Shown in pieces: positions 1 to 7,792 of a stretch of 63,423 bases of DNA. Source of the DNA: Duganella flavida (GTDB lineage: Bacteria; Pseudomonadota; Gammaproteobacteria; Burkholderiales; Burkholderiaceae_D); NCBI RefSeq assembly GCF_009857445.1, contig NZ_WWCN01000026.1, positions 1-63,423 of the forward strand. Reading direction: 5' to 3'. A program made the position numbers and the translations under genes. Positions within the stretch are counted from its first letter, which is position 1. Each line of letters starts with the position of its first letter. The notes under the pieces are model-generated. The model searched no databases, was not told the origin of the DNA, and saw nothing but the letters and a program-made list of their open reading frames with translations.

Positions 1-373
1 TCTCGGCGCGCAACTCGGCGCGTCGCTGCGCCAGCAACGCCACTGCACCATCACGCCCGCGCTGCGCCGCCTGCACGCGCGCCGCGCGCTGGCCGCCCAG
101 CTCCAGCGGCTGGCTTAGTAACACCGTGGTTTCGCGGCTGGCGCGCCGCGTATCGACACGCTCCACCGACAGAGAAGGATTGGGCAATACGCCGGCCTGC
201 TGTACCGCGCCGTCCAGCGCCAGCACCTCATGCCGCGCCGCCGCCAGGGCGGGATTGCCCTCATCCGCCAGCGCCAGCGCTGCGGGCAGCGTCAAGGGCA
301 CGGACGGTTCAACACCGGCCTGCGCGCACGCAGGCCATGCCGCTATCCATAGCGGCAGAATAAATTTGTACAT
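1..373 (-). CDS. czcC: TolC-family outer membrane efflux protein, CzcC-like (partial)
   Basis: The reading frame opens with ATG at 373 and runs off the window edge, so only about 124 N-terminal residues are visible. It begins with a cleavable signal peptide (MYKFILPLWIAAWPACAQA) followed by VPLTLPAALALADEGNPALAAA, the usual first helix of TolC/CzcC outer membrane channel proteins. In such tripartite systems the protein forms the outer membrane duct for heavy-metal or drug export. It lies 70 bp downstream of a CzcI-like gene on the same strand, the order known from czcICBA cobalt-zinc-cadmium operons, so the periplasmic adaptor (czcB) and RND pump (czcA) genes are expected just outside the window. 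The CzcC assignment rests mainly on that neighbour; a more general TolC-like efflux protein is the alternative. Confidence 0.8.
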   Translation of the reverse strand, partial: MYKFILPLWIAAWPACAQAGVEPSVPLTLPAALALADEGNPALAAARHEVLALDGAVQQAGVLPNPSLSVERVDTRRASRETTVLLSQPLELGGQRAARVQAAQRGRDGAVALLAQRRAELRAE

Positions 374-443
374 CGAATACTCCAGTGAAGTGGATATTCG
401 ACGAGACGTGACAGGGGAAAAAGCGTATCAGGCCTCGCCGCGC

Positions 444-788
444 TCAGGCGCGGCGGGACCAGTTGGGCCGAGGCGGCCCGTCGGCAATGTAGGAGTGATA
501 GTGCAGCGCGCCCGGCGGCGCATACACGGCAACCGGCGTAGCCGCCAGCACGGCGTCGCCCACCGGCACCGAGGCTTGCACCGCATGGTGGCAGACCTCG
601 CAATCGCCATGCTTGGCTTGCTTGCTCTTGGTGGTGCCGTCGTCGTCCGACTGCGCCTGGTGCGCATGGCCATGGTGGCCAAAGTGGGTGACCTTGCTCG
701 GCTCATGCTGGCAATAGACGGCCGCCATCGACCAGGAATACTGGATCGGCAAGATCGTCAACAACAGAATGAGCAGGAGTTTTTTCAC
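444..788 (-). CDS. czcI: CzcI-like periplasmic metal-responsive protein
   Basis: About 114 residues when read from the GTG at 788, which directly precedes a signal peptide (VKKLLLILLLTILPIQYSWS); an upstream ATG at 821 would add 11 residues that look unlike a signal peptide. The mature part is rich in His and Cys: HFGHHGHAHQAQ, then KHGDCEVCHHAVQA with a CxxCH pair, then HYHSY near the end. This matches the small periplasmic proteins encoded first in czc operons, which are thought to modulate metal-induced expression. The CzcC-like gene follows on the same strand. Metal binding is inferred from the His/Cys clusters; the exact role of CzcI is poorly defined even in model species. Confidence 0.68.
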   Translation of the reverse strand: MKKLLLILLLTILPIQYSWSMAAVYCQHEPSKVTHFGHHGHAHQAQSDDDGTTKSKQAKHGDCEVCHHAVQASVPVGDAVLAATPVAVYAPPGALHYHSYIADGPPRPNWSRRA

Positions 789-931
789 GCACCTATTGTA
801 GCAGCCATATTGTTTTGACATACCGGCATACTATTTTCGACTGGAAGCGTTGCCAGCGATTTTGCGTAATCAACATGTCATACGACCTCTTTACCCTTGG
901 GCATTTTTTCAACTACCCACGGTAAACCACC

Positions 932-2875
932 ATGTATCCATTGCGTCCCCACCTGCTGGCCCTGAGCGTTGCACTGGCCCTGAGCGCCTGCGGCTCGAAT
1001 ACTGAAGACCAGGCCGTCGTGATCCCGGCCGCGCCGGCCGACCAGGGCGCGGCCGACACCGCCGCCGTACCAAGCGCCACCGCCTTTGTCGACACCGTCG
1101 CCACCAACCAGCGCGGCGACGCCCGCTACGCCACGCTGGACACCAATGCCGCCGTGCGTCTCCTGGGCGGCTTCCTCAACGTCTGGAAACCGCTGACGCA
1201 AATCGTCGACGCCGGCGTGACCGCGCCTGCCAATGGCAGCTTCCCGGCCGTGGTCGCATCGACCTGGACCGGCGTACCGGGCGACGGCAGCCCGGACGGC
1301 ACCGTGGTCAACGCCGCCGTGCACCAGGCCAATATCGACTACGTGGTGAAAGCCACCAGCGGCCGCACGGCCGACCAAGCCGTGCAAGCGTACCTGGACG
1401 ACCGCCGTGGCAAGGGCTACAGCATCACCGACGGTATGGGCCCGTTGACCGCCGCGTGGCGCAGCGCCGCCCAGCAAACCACCACCATCACCAGCGTGGC
1501 GGCCGACGCTACCACGGTGCTGTACAACGACGGCGGCAACAACACCGGCGTCGGCGGCACGGCCAACGCCAACTTCGGCAGCGTGGTCGACCTGGTCAAC
1601 CTGGTCGGCAACAACGCCTCCACCGAACCGGCCAAGCGCTTCTACAAATACGCCCGTCCGTACCGCTGGAGCAGCAGCGTGGTACTGCTGCCGGCGCTGG
1701 TGCCGGCCAAGAGCACGACCCCGGCCACCGATGGCGGCTACACCAGCGGCCACACGGCCGAAGCCGTGCGCGACGCCGTGGCCATGGCCTACGCGGTACC
1801 GGAACGGTTCCAGGAAATGCTGAGCCGCGGCCTGGAGCTGGGCGAATCGCGCATCCTGGCCGGCATGCACTCGCCGCTGGACGTGGTCAGCGGCCGCATG
1901 CTGGGCACCGCCAGCGCCGCCGCCAACCTGGCCGACGCCGCCAACGCGGCCAAGAAAGCCGCCGCCGTCACGCAGGCGCACAGCGCGCTGATGGCCGCCA
2001 CCGGCACCACTGCCGACACCTTTGCCACCTACGCGCAATCGGGCACGGTGGCCAACGACCGCTTTGCCGACTACGCCACCAACAAGGCCAACTACCTGCG
2101 CCGCAGCACCTTCGGCTTCGCCCAGATTGCGGCCACCAACGCTGCCGCCGCCGTGCCGAAAGGCGCCGAAGTGCTGCTGGAAACGCGCCAGCCTTACCTG
2201 AGCGACGCCCAGCGCCGCGTGGTACTGAAAACCACCGCGCTGGCGTCCGGCTATCCGGTGATGGACGACGCCGAGGGCTGGGGCCGACTGAACCTGTTTG
2301 CCGCTGCCGACGGCTACGGCGCCTTCACGGGCAACGTCACCATCGCCATGGACGCCAGCAAGGGCGGCTTCAACGCGGTCGACCGCTGGCGCAACGACAT
2401 CAGCGGCGCGGGCAAGCTGGTCAAGCAAGGCACGGGCACGCTGAAACTGGCCGGCGCCAACAGCTGGACCGGCGGCACCGAGCTGACCGCCGGCACCCTG
2501 CAAGGCGACTCGGTGTCGGCGTTTGGCGCGGGCGACGTCTACAACAGCGGCGGCACCCTGGTAGCCAACGCTCCGGCCGCGCTCAAGCTGGCCGGCAAGT
2601 ACACCCAGCTGAGTGGTAGCACCATCCTGGAACTGGACCTGGGCGGCGCTGCAGCCGGCAGCGCCGGTAGCCTGACGGTGACGGGCGTGGCCACCATCGG
2701 CGGCGGCACGCTGCGCATCAAGTTCGCCAACGGCTACAAGCCGAAAGCGGGCGAGGTGCTGAACGTGATCACGGCGGGCAGCCTGAAGGGCAAGTTCAAC
2801 AGCATCACGGTGGATGGCTTCAGCACGGTGACGCCAGCCTACAGCAGCACCGGCCTGACGCTGACGCTGGGCTAA
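932..2875 (+). CDS. PAP2-family acid phosphatase lipoprotein with autotransporter-type beta repeat
   Basis: A 647-residue protein with a lipoprotein signal (LALSAC, lipidated Cys20). The three PAP2/haloperoxidase signatures are intact: K235-x6-RP (KRFYKYARP), SGH at 272-274 (GGYTSGHTAEA), and SR-x5-H-x3-D at 306-317 (SRILAGMHSPLD). It is therefore predicted to be an active phosphatase or vanadium-haloperoxidase-like enzyme on the cell surface or in the periplasm. Residues about 470-647 are different: they contain an autotransporter-associated beta-strand repeat (GTGTLKLAGANSWTGGT) and a terminal beta-rich passenger-like segment, but no membrane beta-barrel follows. The RBS is weak (GGTAAA). 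Substrate unknown; class A phosphatases of this kind usually act on phosphomonoesters. Confidence 0.85.
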   Translation: MYPLRPHLLALSVALALSACGSNTEDQAVVIPAAPADQGAADTAAVPSATAFVDTVATNQRGDARYATLDTNAAVRLLGGFLNVWKPLTQIVDAGVTAPANGSFPAVVASTWTGVPGDGSPDGTVVNAAVHQANIDYVVKATSGRTADQAVQAYLDDRRGKGYSITDGMGPLTAAWRSAAQQTTTITSVAADATTVLYNDGGNNTGVGGTANANFGSVVDLVNLVGNNASTEPAKRFYKYARPYRWSSSVVLLPALVPAKSTTPATDGGYTSGHTAEAVRDAVAMAYAVPERFQEMLSRGLELGESRILAGMHSPLDVVSGRMLGTASAAANLADAANAAKKAAAVTQAHSALMAATGTTADTFATYAQSGTVANDRFADYATNKANYLRRSTFGFAQIAATNAAAAVPKGAEVLLETRQPYLSDAQRRVVLKTTALASGYPVMDDAEGWGRLNLFAAADGYGAFTGNVTIAMDASKGGFNAVDRWRNDISGAGKLVKQGTGTLKLAGANSWTGGTELTAGTLQGDSVSAFGAGDVYNSGGTLVANAPAALKLAGKYTQLSGSTILELDLGGAAAGSAGSLTVTGVATIGGGTLRIKFANGYKPKAGEVLNVITAGSLKGKFNSITVDGFSTVTPAYSSTGLTLTLG

Positions 2876-2939
2876 GCAGGTGATGCAAGCGCGGCGGCAC
2901 GCGGTATGATGGCGACATCGTTCCCTTGCCGACCGCGCC

Positions 2940-3527
2940 ATGAACCAGCCTGAACTCGATCTCTTCAACGACAAGCTCGACGCGCACGCGCGCGAGGTCG
3001 AGCGTTTTCACGGCGAAGTGGCCAACGTCACGCGCCAGATCGCCAACTGCGACAAGCTGGTACGGCTGGCCAATGCCGGCCTGAGCCAGATCGACAGCAA
3101 GATTGCGGAAGCCGTACGGCTCGGCGCCGAAGCGCAGCTGCAGACCGATGCGGCCGGCGCCCAAGCGGCGCAAGCAGCCACCGTCGCCACGCAGGCGGCA
3201 GTCAGTGAAATGGTAGGAAGCGTGAAGGAAGCCACGGCGGCAGCGCGCCAGACCAGCCTGTCGCTCAACCTGCTGCAATTCAAGACCGGCAGCTGGATCG
3301 CCATCTACACCGTGCTAGTGTTGCTGTGCTGCCTGGCGACCGGTTTCATCACCAGCTGGGCGCTGCGCGGCAATGCGCTGACGCCGGAGCAAGCCCAGTA
3401 CATCGAGCTGGGCAAAGCGCACGAAGCCCTGCTGGCCAACGCCAGCGACAAAGAACTCAAACAAATCACCGCCATCCGCAATCGACCCGGGGTCAGTTCT
3501 GCCAATCGCACACGAACGCAGCCGTAG
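2940..3527 (+). CDS. Coiled-coil protein with one membrane segment
   Basis: 195 residues with no family I recognise. Residues 1-115 are charged and Ala/Gln-rich with heptad-like spacing, so a long coiled coil is likely. Residues about 122-142 (IAIYTVLVLLCCLATGFITSW) form one hydrophobic membrane span, and a short helical tail follows. The last residues (about 182-195) are encoded by the palindromic element starting at 3485, so the original stop codon was probably lost or displaced when that element arrived. No RBS is obvious upstream of the ATG. Its topology resembles mobilisation- or phage-type tail-anchored coiled-coil proteins, but that likeness is weak. Confidence 0.6.
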   Translation: MNQPELDLFNDKLDAHAREVERFHGEVANVTRQIANCDKLVRLANAGLSQIDSKIAEAVRLGAEAQLQTDAAGAQAAQAATVATQAAVSEMVGSVKEATAAARQTSLSLNLLQFKTGSWIAIYTVLVLLCCLATGFITSWALRGNALTPEQAQYIELGKAHEALLANASDKELKQITAIRNRPGVSSANRTRTQP

Positions 3528-3576
3528 CGGCTGCTACGGTCGCGCCCGTGTCTGAATGGCAGAACTGACCCCGGGT
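3485..3576. repeat. Palindromic gene-end element, copy 1 (CAGTTCTGCCA type)
   Basis: A 92-bp element with perfect 20-bp inverted arms at 3485-3504 and 3557-3576 (left arm ACCCGGGGTCAGTTCTGCCA). The 52-bp centre holds a second, imperfect hairpin (GCCGTAGC against GCTACGGT). It lies between two converging genes and overlaps the end of the upstream one. Transcribed from either side it would form a long stem, so it could act as a bidirectional terminator or as a REP-type element. Copy 3 at 31871 shares the same arms, and copy 2 at 8334 shares the outer CCGGGGTCAG core. Confidence 0.85.
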
Positions 3577-3584
3577 TTTAGCGC

Positions 3585-5546
3585 TCAGACTGTGCTACGC
3601 TGTGCCGCCAACTTGCGTACCACGGCAATCATGCGGTCGATTTCGTCGTAGGTGTTGTAGAACGCCAGCGACGGCCGTACCGTGGTTTCGACGCCAAAGC
3701 GGCGCAGGATCGGTTGCGCGCAATGGTGGCCGGTGCGCACGGCGATGCCTTCTTCGTTGAGCGCCTTGCCGACTTCCTCGGTACTGTAGCCCGCCAGCAC
3801 GAAGGACATCACGCTGGCCTTGTCGGCCGCCGTGCCGATCAGGCGCACGCCTTTGATCTGCTTGAGCTGCGCCGTGCCATACACCAGCAACTCATGCTCG
3901 TAGCGCGCGATGTTTTCGATGCCGATGCGGTTGACGTAGTCGATCGCCGCGCCCAAGCCGACCGCATCGGCAATATTGCCGGTGCCAGCTTCGAACTTGT
4001 TGGGAATCGGCTGGAACACGGTTTTTTCAAACGTGACGTCGGCAATCATATTACCGCCGCCCTGCCATGGCGGCATGTCTTCCAGCACTTCGCGCTTGCC
4101 CCACACCACGCCGATGCCGGTCGGACCGAACACTTTGTGGCCGGAGAAAACGAAGAAGTCGGCACCCAGCTCCTGCACGTCGGTGCGCATGTGCGAGACC
4201 GATTGCGCGCCATCGACCAGCGTTTTGGCGCCGGCACGGTGCGCCAGTTCGACGATCTCCTTGATCGGCGTGACCGTGCCCAGTGCGTTCGAGACTTGCG
4301 TCACGGCGACGATCTTGGTGCGGTCGTTGAGCAGCTTGCGGTATTCATCCAGCAGGATCTGGCCACTATCATCGACCGGAATCACGCGCAGCTTGGCGCC
4401 CTTGGCGGCCGCCAATTGCTGCCACGGTACGATGTTGGCGTGGTGCTCCAGATTCGAGACGATGATCTCGTCACCCTCGCCCACGTGCTGCCCGCCCCAG
4501 CTCTTGGCCACCAGGTTGATAGCTTCGGTGGTGCCGCGCACGAAGATGACTTCGTTCACATCCGGCGCATTGATGAAGCGCTTGACGCGTTCGCGTGCGC
4601 CTTCATAGGCATCGGTGGCGCGCGCCGCCAGTTCGTGCGCGGCGCGGTGGATGTTGGAGTTCTCGTGCGCGTAGAAGTAGCTGATGCGGTCGATCACCGA
4701 CTGCGGTTTATGCGTGGTGGCGGCATTGTCGAACCACACCAGCTGGCGGCCGTTGACGCGCTCCTGCAAGATCGGAAAGTCGCGCCGCACGGCATTGACG
4801 TCGAACGCTGGATGGCGGTCGCCGCCGGCCAGCGGCACGGTGGCATGCGGCTGCGGCTTGGCTGGCGTGACGTAGCCGCTTGGCAGTACCACGGCGTCGA
4901 CAAAGTAGTACTGTGGATTGCTAGCCGGCGCGGCTGGCGCCGGGGATGCCGGTGCCGAAGCACCGCCCGGAATGCCAGTGGCGACCGGCGCACTCAGCCC
5001 CGGCGCTGCCGCAGACGGCACGGCGGACGGCAACAGGCTGGCTTCCGGTACGCGCAGTTCCGAGCTTGGCAAACCGGCGCCAGGCTGGCCATAGCGCTCG
5101 CTGAGGAAGTAGTAGGGACCAGCATCGGCTGACGGCGCCGAGGCGCCTGCTGCTTCTGGCACGCCCAGCACGGCGCTGCCGCTGCGCGGCTCGTAAGCCG
5201 GCGCGCTGCTGTACAGTTTATCGGGCACGCCATTGCCCGCTTGCGCAGCCGGCGCCAGCGCTGGCGCGCGGTTGCCCAGCGATAGCACCTGGGTCGGCGA
5301 GGCCGGGATCAAATTGGTGCCCGGCAGCTGCCCTTGCGGGATCGGCGTACCCGGCACACCGGGGCCGATACCGGCCGGGCTGGCCAGCGGCGAACCAGCT
5401 GGCGCGATATTGCCCGGCGCTTGCACGCCGTGCACGCCCAAGGGCGTACTGAACGGCGCAGCGCTGAACAACTCATTGGCCAGCCGCGCCAGCGCCGCCG
5501 TGTCGAACGGCGCGCCGTCCGGCAAAGTTGGAGAAGGAAGGCTCAC
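3585..5546 (-). CDS. Family 2A encapsulin cargo: SufS-type cysteine desulfurase with disordered N-terminus
   Basis: 653 residues. Residues about 250-653 are a complete type II (SufS-like) cysteine desulfurase that removes sulfur from cysteine as a persulfide. The PLP lysine is K471 in FSGHKVFGPTG and the catalytic cysteine is C609 in RTGHHCAQP. Residues 1-245 are an Ala/Pro/Gly-rich extension, probably disordered, which ordinary SufS proteins (about 410 residues) lack. It holds two similar aromatic motifs, PYYFLSE at 144-150 and QYYFVDA at 212-218. In described family 2A encapsulins such an N-terminal region targets the enzyme into the shell. The gene begins 9 bp after the shell gene on the same strand, which makes the cargo role very likely. 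It ends 8 bp short of palindromic element 1. Confidence 0.93.
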   Translation of the reverse strand: MSLPSPTLPDGAPFDTAALARLANELFSAAPFSTPLGVHGVQAPGNIAPAGSPLASPAGIGPGVPGTPIPQGQLPGTNLIPASPTQVLSLGNRAPALAPAAQAGNGVPDKLYSSAPAYEPRSGSAVLGVPEAAGASAPSADAGPYYFLSERYGQPGAGLPSSELRVPEASLLPSAVPSAAAPGLSAPVATGIPGGASAPASPAPAAPASNPQYYFVDAVVLPSGYVTPAKPQPHATVPLAGGDRHPAFDVNAVRRDFPILQERVNGRQLVWFDNAATTHKPQSVIDRISYFYAHENSNIHRAAHELAARATDAYEGARERVKRFINAPDVNEVIFVRGTTEAINLVAKSWGGQHVGEGDEIIVSNLEHHANIVPWQQLAAAKGAKLRVIPVDDSGQILLDEYRKLLNDRTKIVAVTQVSNALGTVTPIKEIVELAHRAGAKTLVDGAQSVSHMRTDVQELGADFFVFSGHKVFGPTGIGVVWGKREVLEDMPPWQGGGNMIADVTFEKTVFQPIPNKFEAGTGNIADAVGLGAAIDYVNRIGIENIARYEHELLVYGTAQLKQIKGVRLIGTAADKASVMSFVLAGYSTEEVGKALNEEGIAVRTGHHCAQPILRRFGVETTVRPSLAFYNTYDEIDRMIAVVRKLAAQRSTV

Positions 5547-5555
5547 GGCGCGTCC

Positions 5556-6488
5556 TTATTTGTAGGTGTCAGGATAGTCGTGGTATTTGCCGATTTCGAC
5601 ATCGTCCAGCACCGCCAGCGCGTCCGGGGTCAGCACGGCCAGCGAGCAGTACAACGAAATCAGGTAGGACGAAATCGCGTGGTTGTTGATGCCCATGAAA
5701 CGCACCGACAGGCCCGGGCTCTGCTCGCCTGGCAGGCCAGGCTGGAACAGGCCGACCACGCCCTGGCGCTTGTCGCCCACGCGCAGCAGGATGATCTTGG
5801 ATTTGCCATCGGCCACCGGCACTTTGTCCGACGGGATCAACGGGATGCCGCGCCAGGTGATGAACTGCGAACCGAACAGGCTGATGGTTGGCGGCGGCGT
5901 GCCGCGGCGGGTGGCTTCGCGGCCGAAGGCGGCGATTGCCAGCGGGTGGGTCAGGAAGAAGGCAGGCTCTTTCCACACCTTGGTCAGCAGTTCGTCGAGA
6001 TCGTCCGGCGTCGGCGCACCGGTCAGCGGGAAGATGCGCTGCTCATCGGTTACTTGCGCCAGCAGGCCGTAATCCGGGTTGTTGATCAGCTCGGATTCCT
6101 GGTTTTCCTTGATGGTCTCGATGGTCAGGCGCAGCTGTTCCTTGATCTGGTCGTGCGGGCTGCTGTACAGGTCGGATACGCGGGTGTGGACGTCCAGGAT
6201 GGTCGAGACGGCGTTCAGGAAAAACTCGCGCGGATTTTCTTCGTAATCAACGAAGGTGCGCGGCAGCTGGTTTTCTTCTTCGCGGGCGGTGCAAGTGACC
6301 TTGATCGATTCCGGGTTCTTTACCTGATTGAGACGGTAAATACCGGCTTCCACCGGCACCCATTGCAGCAAATGGGTCAGCCAACGCGGGCTGATGGTCG
6401 AGAGCTGCGGTGCAGTCTTGGTTGCGTTTGCTAATTGCCGTGCGGCGTTATCGCCCAGCGCGGTGGTACCACCTACAGTTGCCGACAT
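5556..6488 (-). CDS. srpI: Family 2A encapsulin shell protein (SrpI type)
   Basis: 310 residues, the usual size of family 2A shell proteins, and collinear with them as I know them: an N-terminal arm (residues 1-40), ISPRWLTHLLQWVPVEAGIYRLN, the ENPREFFLNAVSTILDVHTRVSDLY helix region, LFGSQFITWRGIPLIPSDK and the C-terminal MGINNHAISSYLISLYCSLAVL. These proteins have an HK97 phage-capsid fold and self-assemble into a 60-subunit compartment of about 25 nm. Family 2A compartments package a cysteine desulfurase and have been shown in other bacteria to take part in sulfur storage. A GGAGT ribosome site precedes the ATG. The desulfurase cargo gene follows directly. Confidence 0.94.
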   Translation of the reverse strand: MSATVGGTTALGDNAARQLANATKTAPQLSTISPRWLTHLLQWVPVEAGIYRLNQVKNPESIKVTCTAREEENQLPRTFVDYEENPREFFLNAVSTILDVHTRVSDLYSSPHDQIKEQLRLTIETIKENQESELINNPDYGLLAQVTDEQRIFPLTGAPTPDDLDELLTKVWKEPAFFLTHPLAIAAFGREATRRGTPPPTISLFGSQFITWRGIPLIPSDKVPVADGKSKIILLRVGDKRQGVVGLFQPGLPGEQSPGLSVRFMGINNHAISSYLISLYCSLAVLTPDALAVLDDVEIGKYHDYPDTYK

Positions 6489-6574
6489 CGTGACTCCAAT
6501 CCAGTTTGGTTAAGAAGAAAATCGCATAAGCTAGTTTGCAGAATGCATAACGTTTATTCAACAGGCTATAGCCA

Positions 6575-6862
6575 TCAAGCGGGCGGGACCGGCGCAGTGG
6601 CGCGCTGCGCTTCGCCGTGGGTCAGCAGCGCGGACGGCGTCAGCTGCAAGGCGGCGGCCAGTTTTTCCACTGTCACCAGCGAGGCAATCACCACGCCGCG
6701 CTCGATCTCGCCGATGTAGGAGCGGTTCAGGTTGGAATGCTCGGCCAGCCGCTCTTGCGACCAGCCTTGCGCCTCGCGCAGCTGGCGCACGCCGAGGCCG
6801 AAGCCCTGCACCAGCGTGCCCGGCACGCCTGATATGGCTGGCACAACCGGCGCCGCGTTCAC
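6575..6862 (-). CDS. XRE-family DNA-binding regulator inside the encapsulin operon
   Basis: 95 residues starting at GTG 6862, whose first base lies inside the end of the acetyltransferase gene (GTGA, 4-bp overlap), so the two are translationally coupled. Residues about 22-77 form a complete Cro/C1-type helix-turn-helix: VRQLREAQGWSQERLAEHSNLNRSYIGEIERG, then ASLVTVEKLAAALQLTPSALL. There is no effector domain. The position between serine acetyltransferase and shell genes suggests it controls this operon. In other family 2A loci regulators are not a constant part, so this is a local feature worth testing. An 86-bp gap separates it from the shell start and could hold an internal promoter. Confidence 0.82.
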   Translation of the reverse strand: MNAAPVVPAISGVPGTLVQGFGLGVRQLREAQGWSQERLAEHSNLNRSYIGEIERGVVIASLVTVEKLAAALQLTPSALLTHGEAQRATAPVPPA

Positions 6863-7788
6863 GAAGCACCTATGCCGTTGGCCAGCGCACCTTCGCGCGA
6901 CTCGGCTTGCGCCACCCGGCCGCCGGCCGGCACATCGTGCGTGAGCCAGACATTGCCGCCGATGACGGCGCCCTTGCCCAAGGTGATGCGGCCGAGGATG
7001 GTGGCGCCGGCGTAGATCACCACGTCGTCTTCCACCACCGGATGGCGCGGCCAGCCTTTTTGCAGATTGCCCTCGGCGTCGGTGGGGAAGCGCTTGGCGC
7101 CCAGTGTGACGGCCTGGTAAACGCGCACCCGTTCGCCGATGACGGCGGTCTCACCGATCACCACGCCGGTGCCATGGTCGATGAAGAAGCCAGCGCCGAT
7201 GGTCGCGCCGGGATGGATGTCGATGCCGGTGGCGCTGTGCGCCAGCTCGGCGACAATGCGCGCCAGCAGCGGCAGGCCCAGCACGTAAAGCTGGTGCGCC
7301 AGGCGGTAGTGAATCATGGCCAACACGCCCGGATAGCAGAGCAGCACTTCATCGACACTGCGTGCGGCCGGGTCGCCTTGATAGGCGGCCAGCACGTCGC
7401 TGTCGAGCAGGGAGCGGATCTCGGGCAGGGCGGCGGCAAAGCGGCGCACGGCGGCCAGCGCTTCTTCCTCGACCGGGCGGCCGACTTCGCTTTGCAATGA
7501 GGCGTTGTAGGCCAGCTCGCGCTTCACCTGGTGCAGCAAGGCGTGCAGGGCGGCGTCGAGCGCGTGGGCGACGTGGAAGTTTTCGCTTTCCTGGCGCAGG
7601 TCGGGCGGGCCGAGACGCATCGGGAACAGCACCCCTTTGAGGCTGTCGATGATGGAGGCCAGCGCATCGCGCGAAGGGAATTCGCGGTTGCCCGCTTCGC
7701 TGTTGCGGCGCTGGCTTTGGGCTTGGCGCCAGTGGTGGCGCGCGTCGTGCAGGGCTTGCACGACACCGGTGATATCGAAGGTCGCCAT
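6859..7788 (-). CDS. epsC: Serine O-acetyltransferase (EpsC/CysE type)
   Basis: 309 residues from ATG 7788. Residues about 1-160 are the alpha-helical N-terminal domain of the long serine acetyltransferases (EpsC-like); residues about 165-290 are the left-handed beta-helix with hexapeptide repeats, including DIHPGATIGAGFFIDHGTGVVIGETAVIG with the active-site DIHPGA and DHGTG histidines. The enzyme makes O-acetylserine from serine and acetyl-CoA, the acceptor for cysteine synthesis. It overlaps the XRE gene by 4 bp and starts 4 bp after the rhodanese gene, so all belong to one operon. Serine acetyltransferase is a known partner gene of family 2A encapsulins and links compartment sulfur turnover to cysteine supply. 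Confidence 0.93.
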   Translation of the reverse strand: MATFDITGVVQALHDARHHWRQAQSQRRNSEAGNREFPSRDALASIIDSLKGVLFPMRLGPPDLRQESENFHVAHALDAALHALLHQVKRELAYNASLQSEVGRPVEEEALAAVRRFAAALPEIRSLLDSDVLAAYQGDPAARSVDEVLLCYPGVLAMIHYRLAHQLYVLGLPLLARIVAELAHSATGIDIHPGATIGAGFFIDHGTGVVIGETAVIGERVRVYQAVTLGAKRFPTDAEGNLQKGWPRHPVVEDDVVIYAGATILGRITLGKGAVIGGNVWLTHDVPAGGRVAQAESREGALANGIGAS

Positions 7789-7792
7789 GGGC

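Noticed and set aside
126..818. 230-codon plus-strand frame at the window start
   Set aside because: Runs antisense to czcC and czcI, both of which have signal peptides and the expected order.
878..2974. Long minus-strand frame (698 codons) opposite the PAP2 lipoprotein gene
   Set aside because: Low-complexity Ala/Gly/Arg/His product typical of antisense frames in GC-rich genes; the plus frame has complete enzyme motifs.
3714..5132. Plus-strand frame of 472 codons opposite the desulfurase
   Set aside because: Antisense shadow; the desulfurase frame has PLP lysine and catalytic cysteine.
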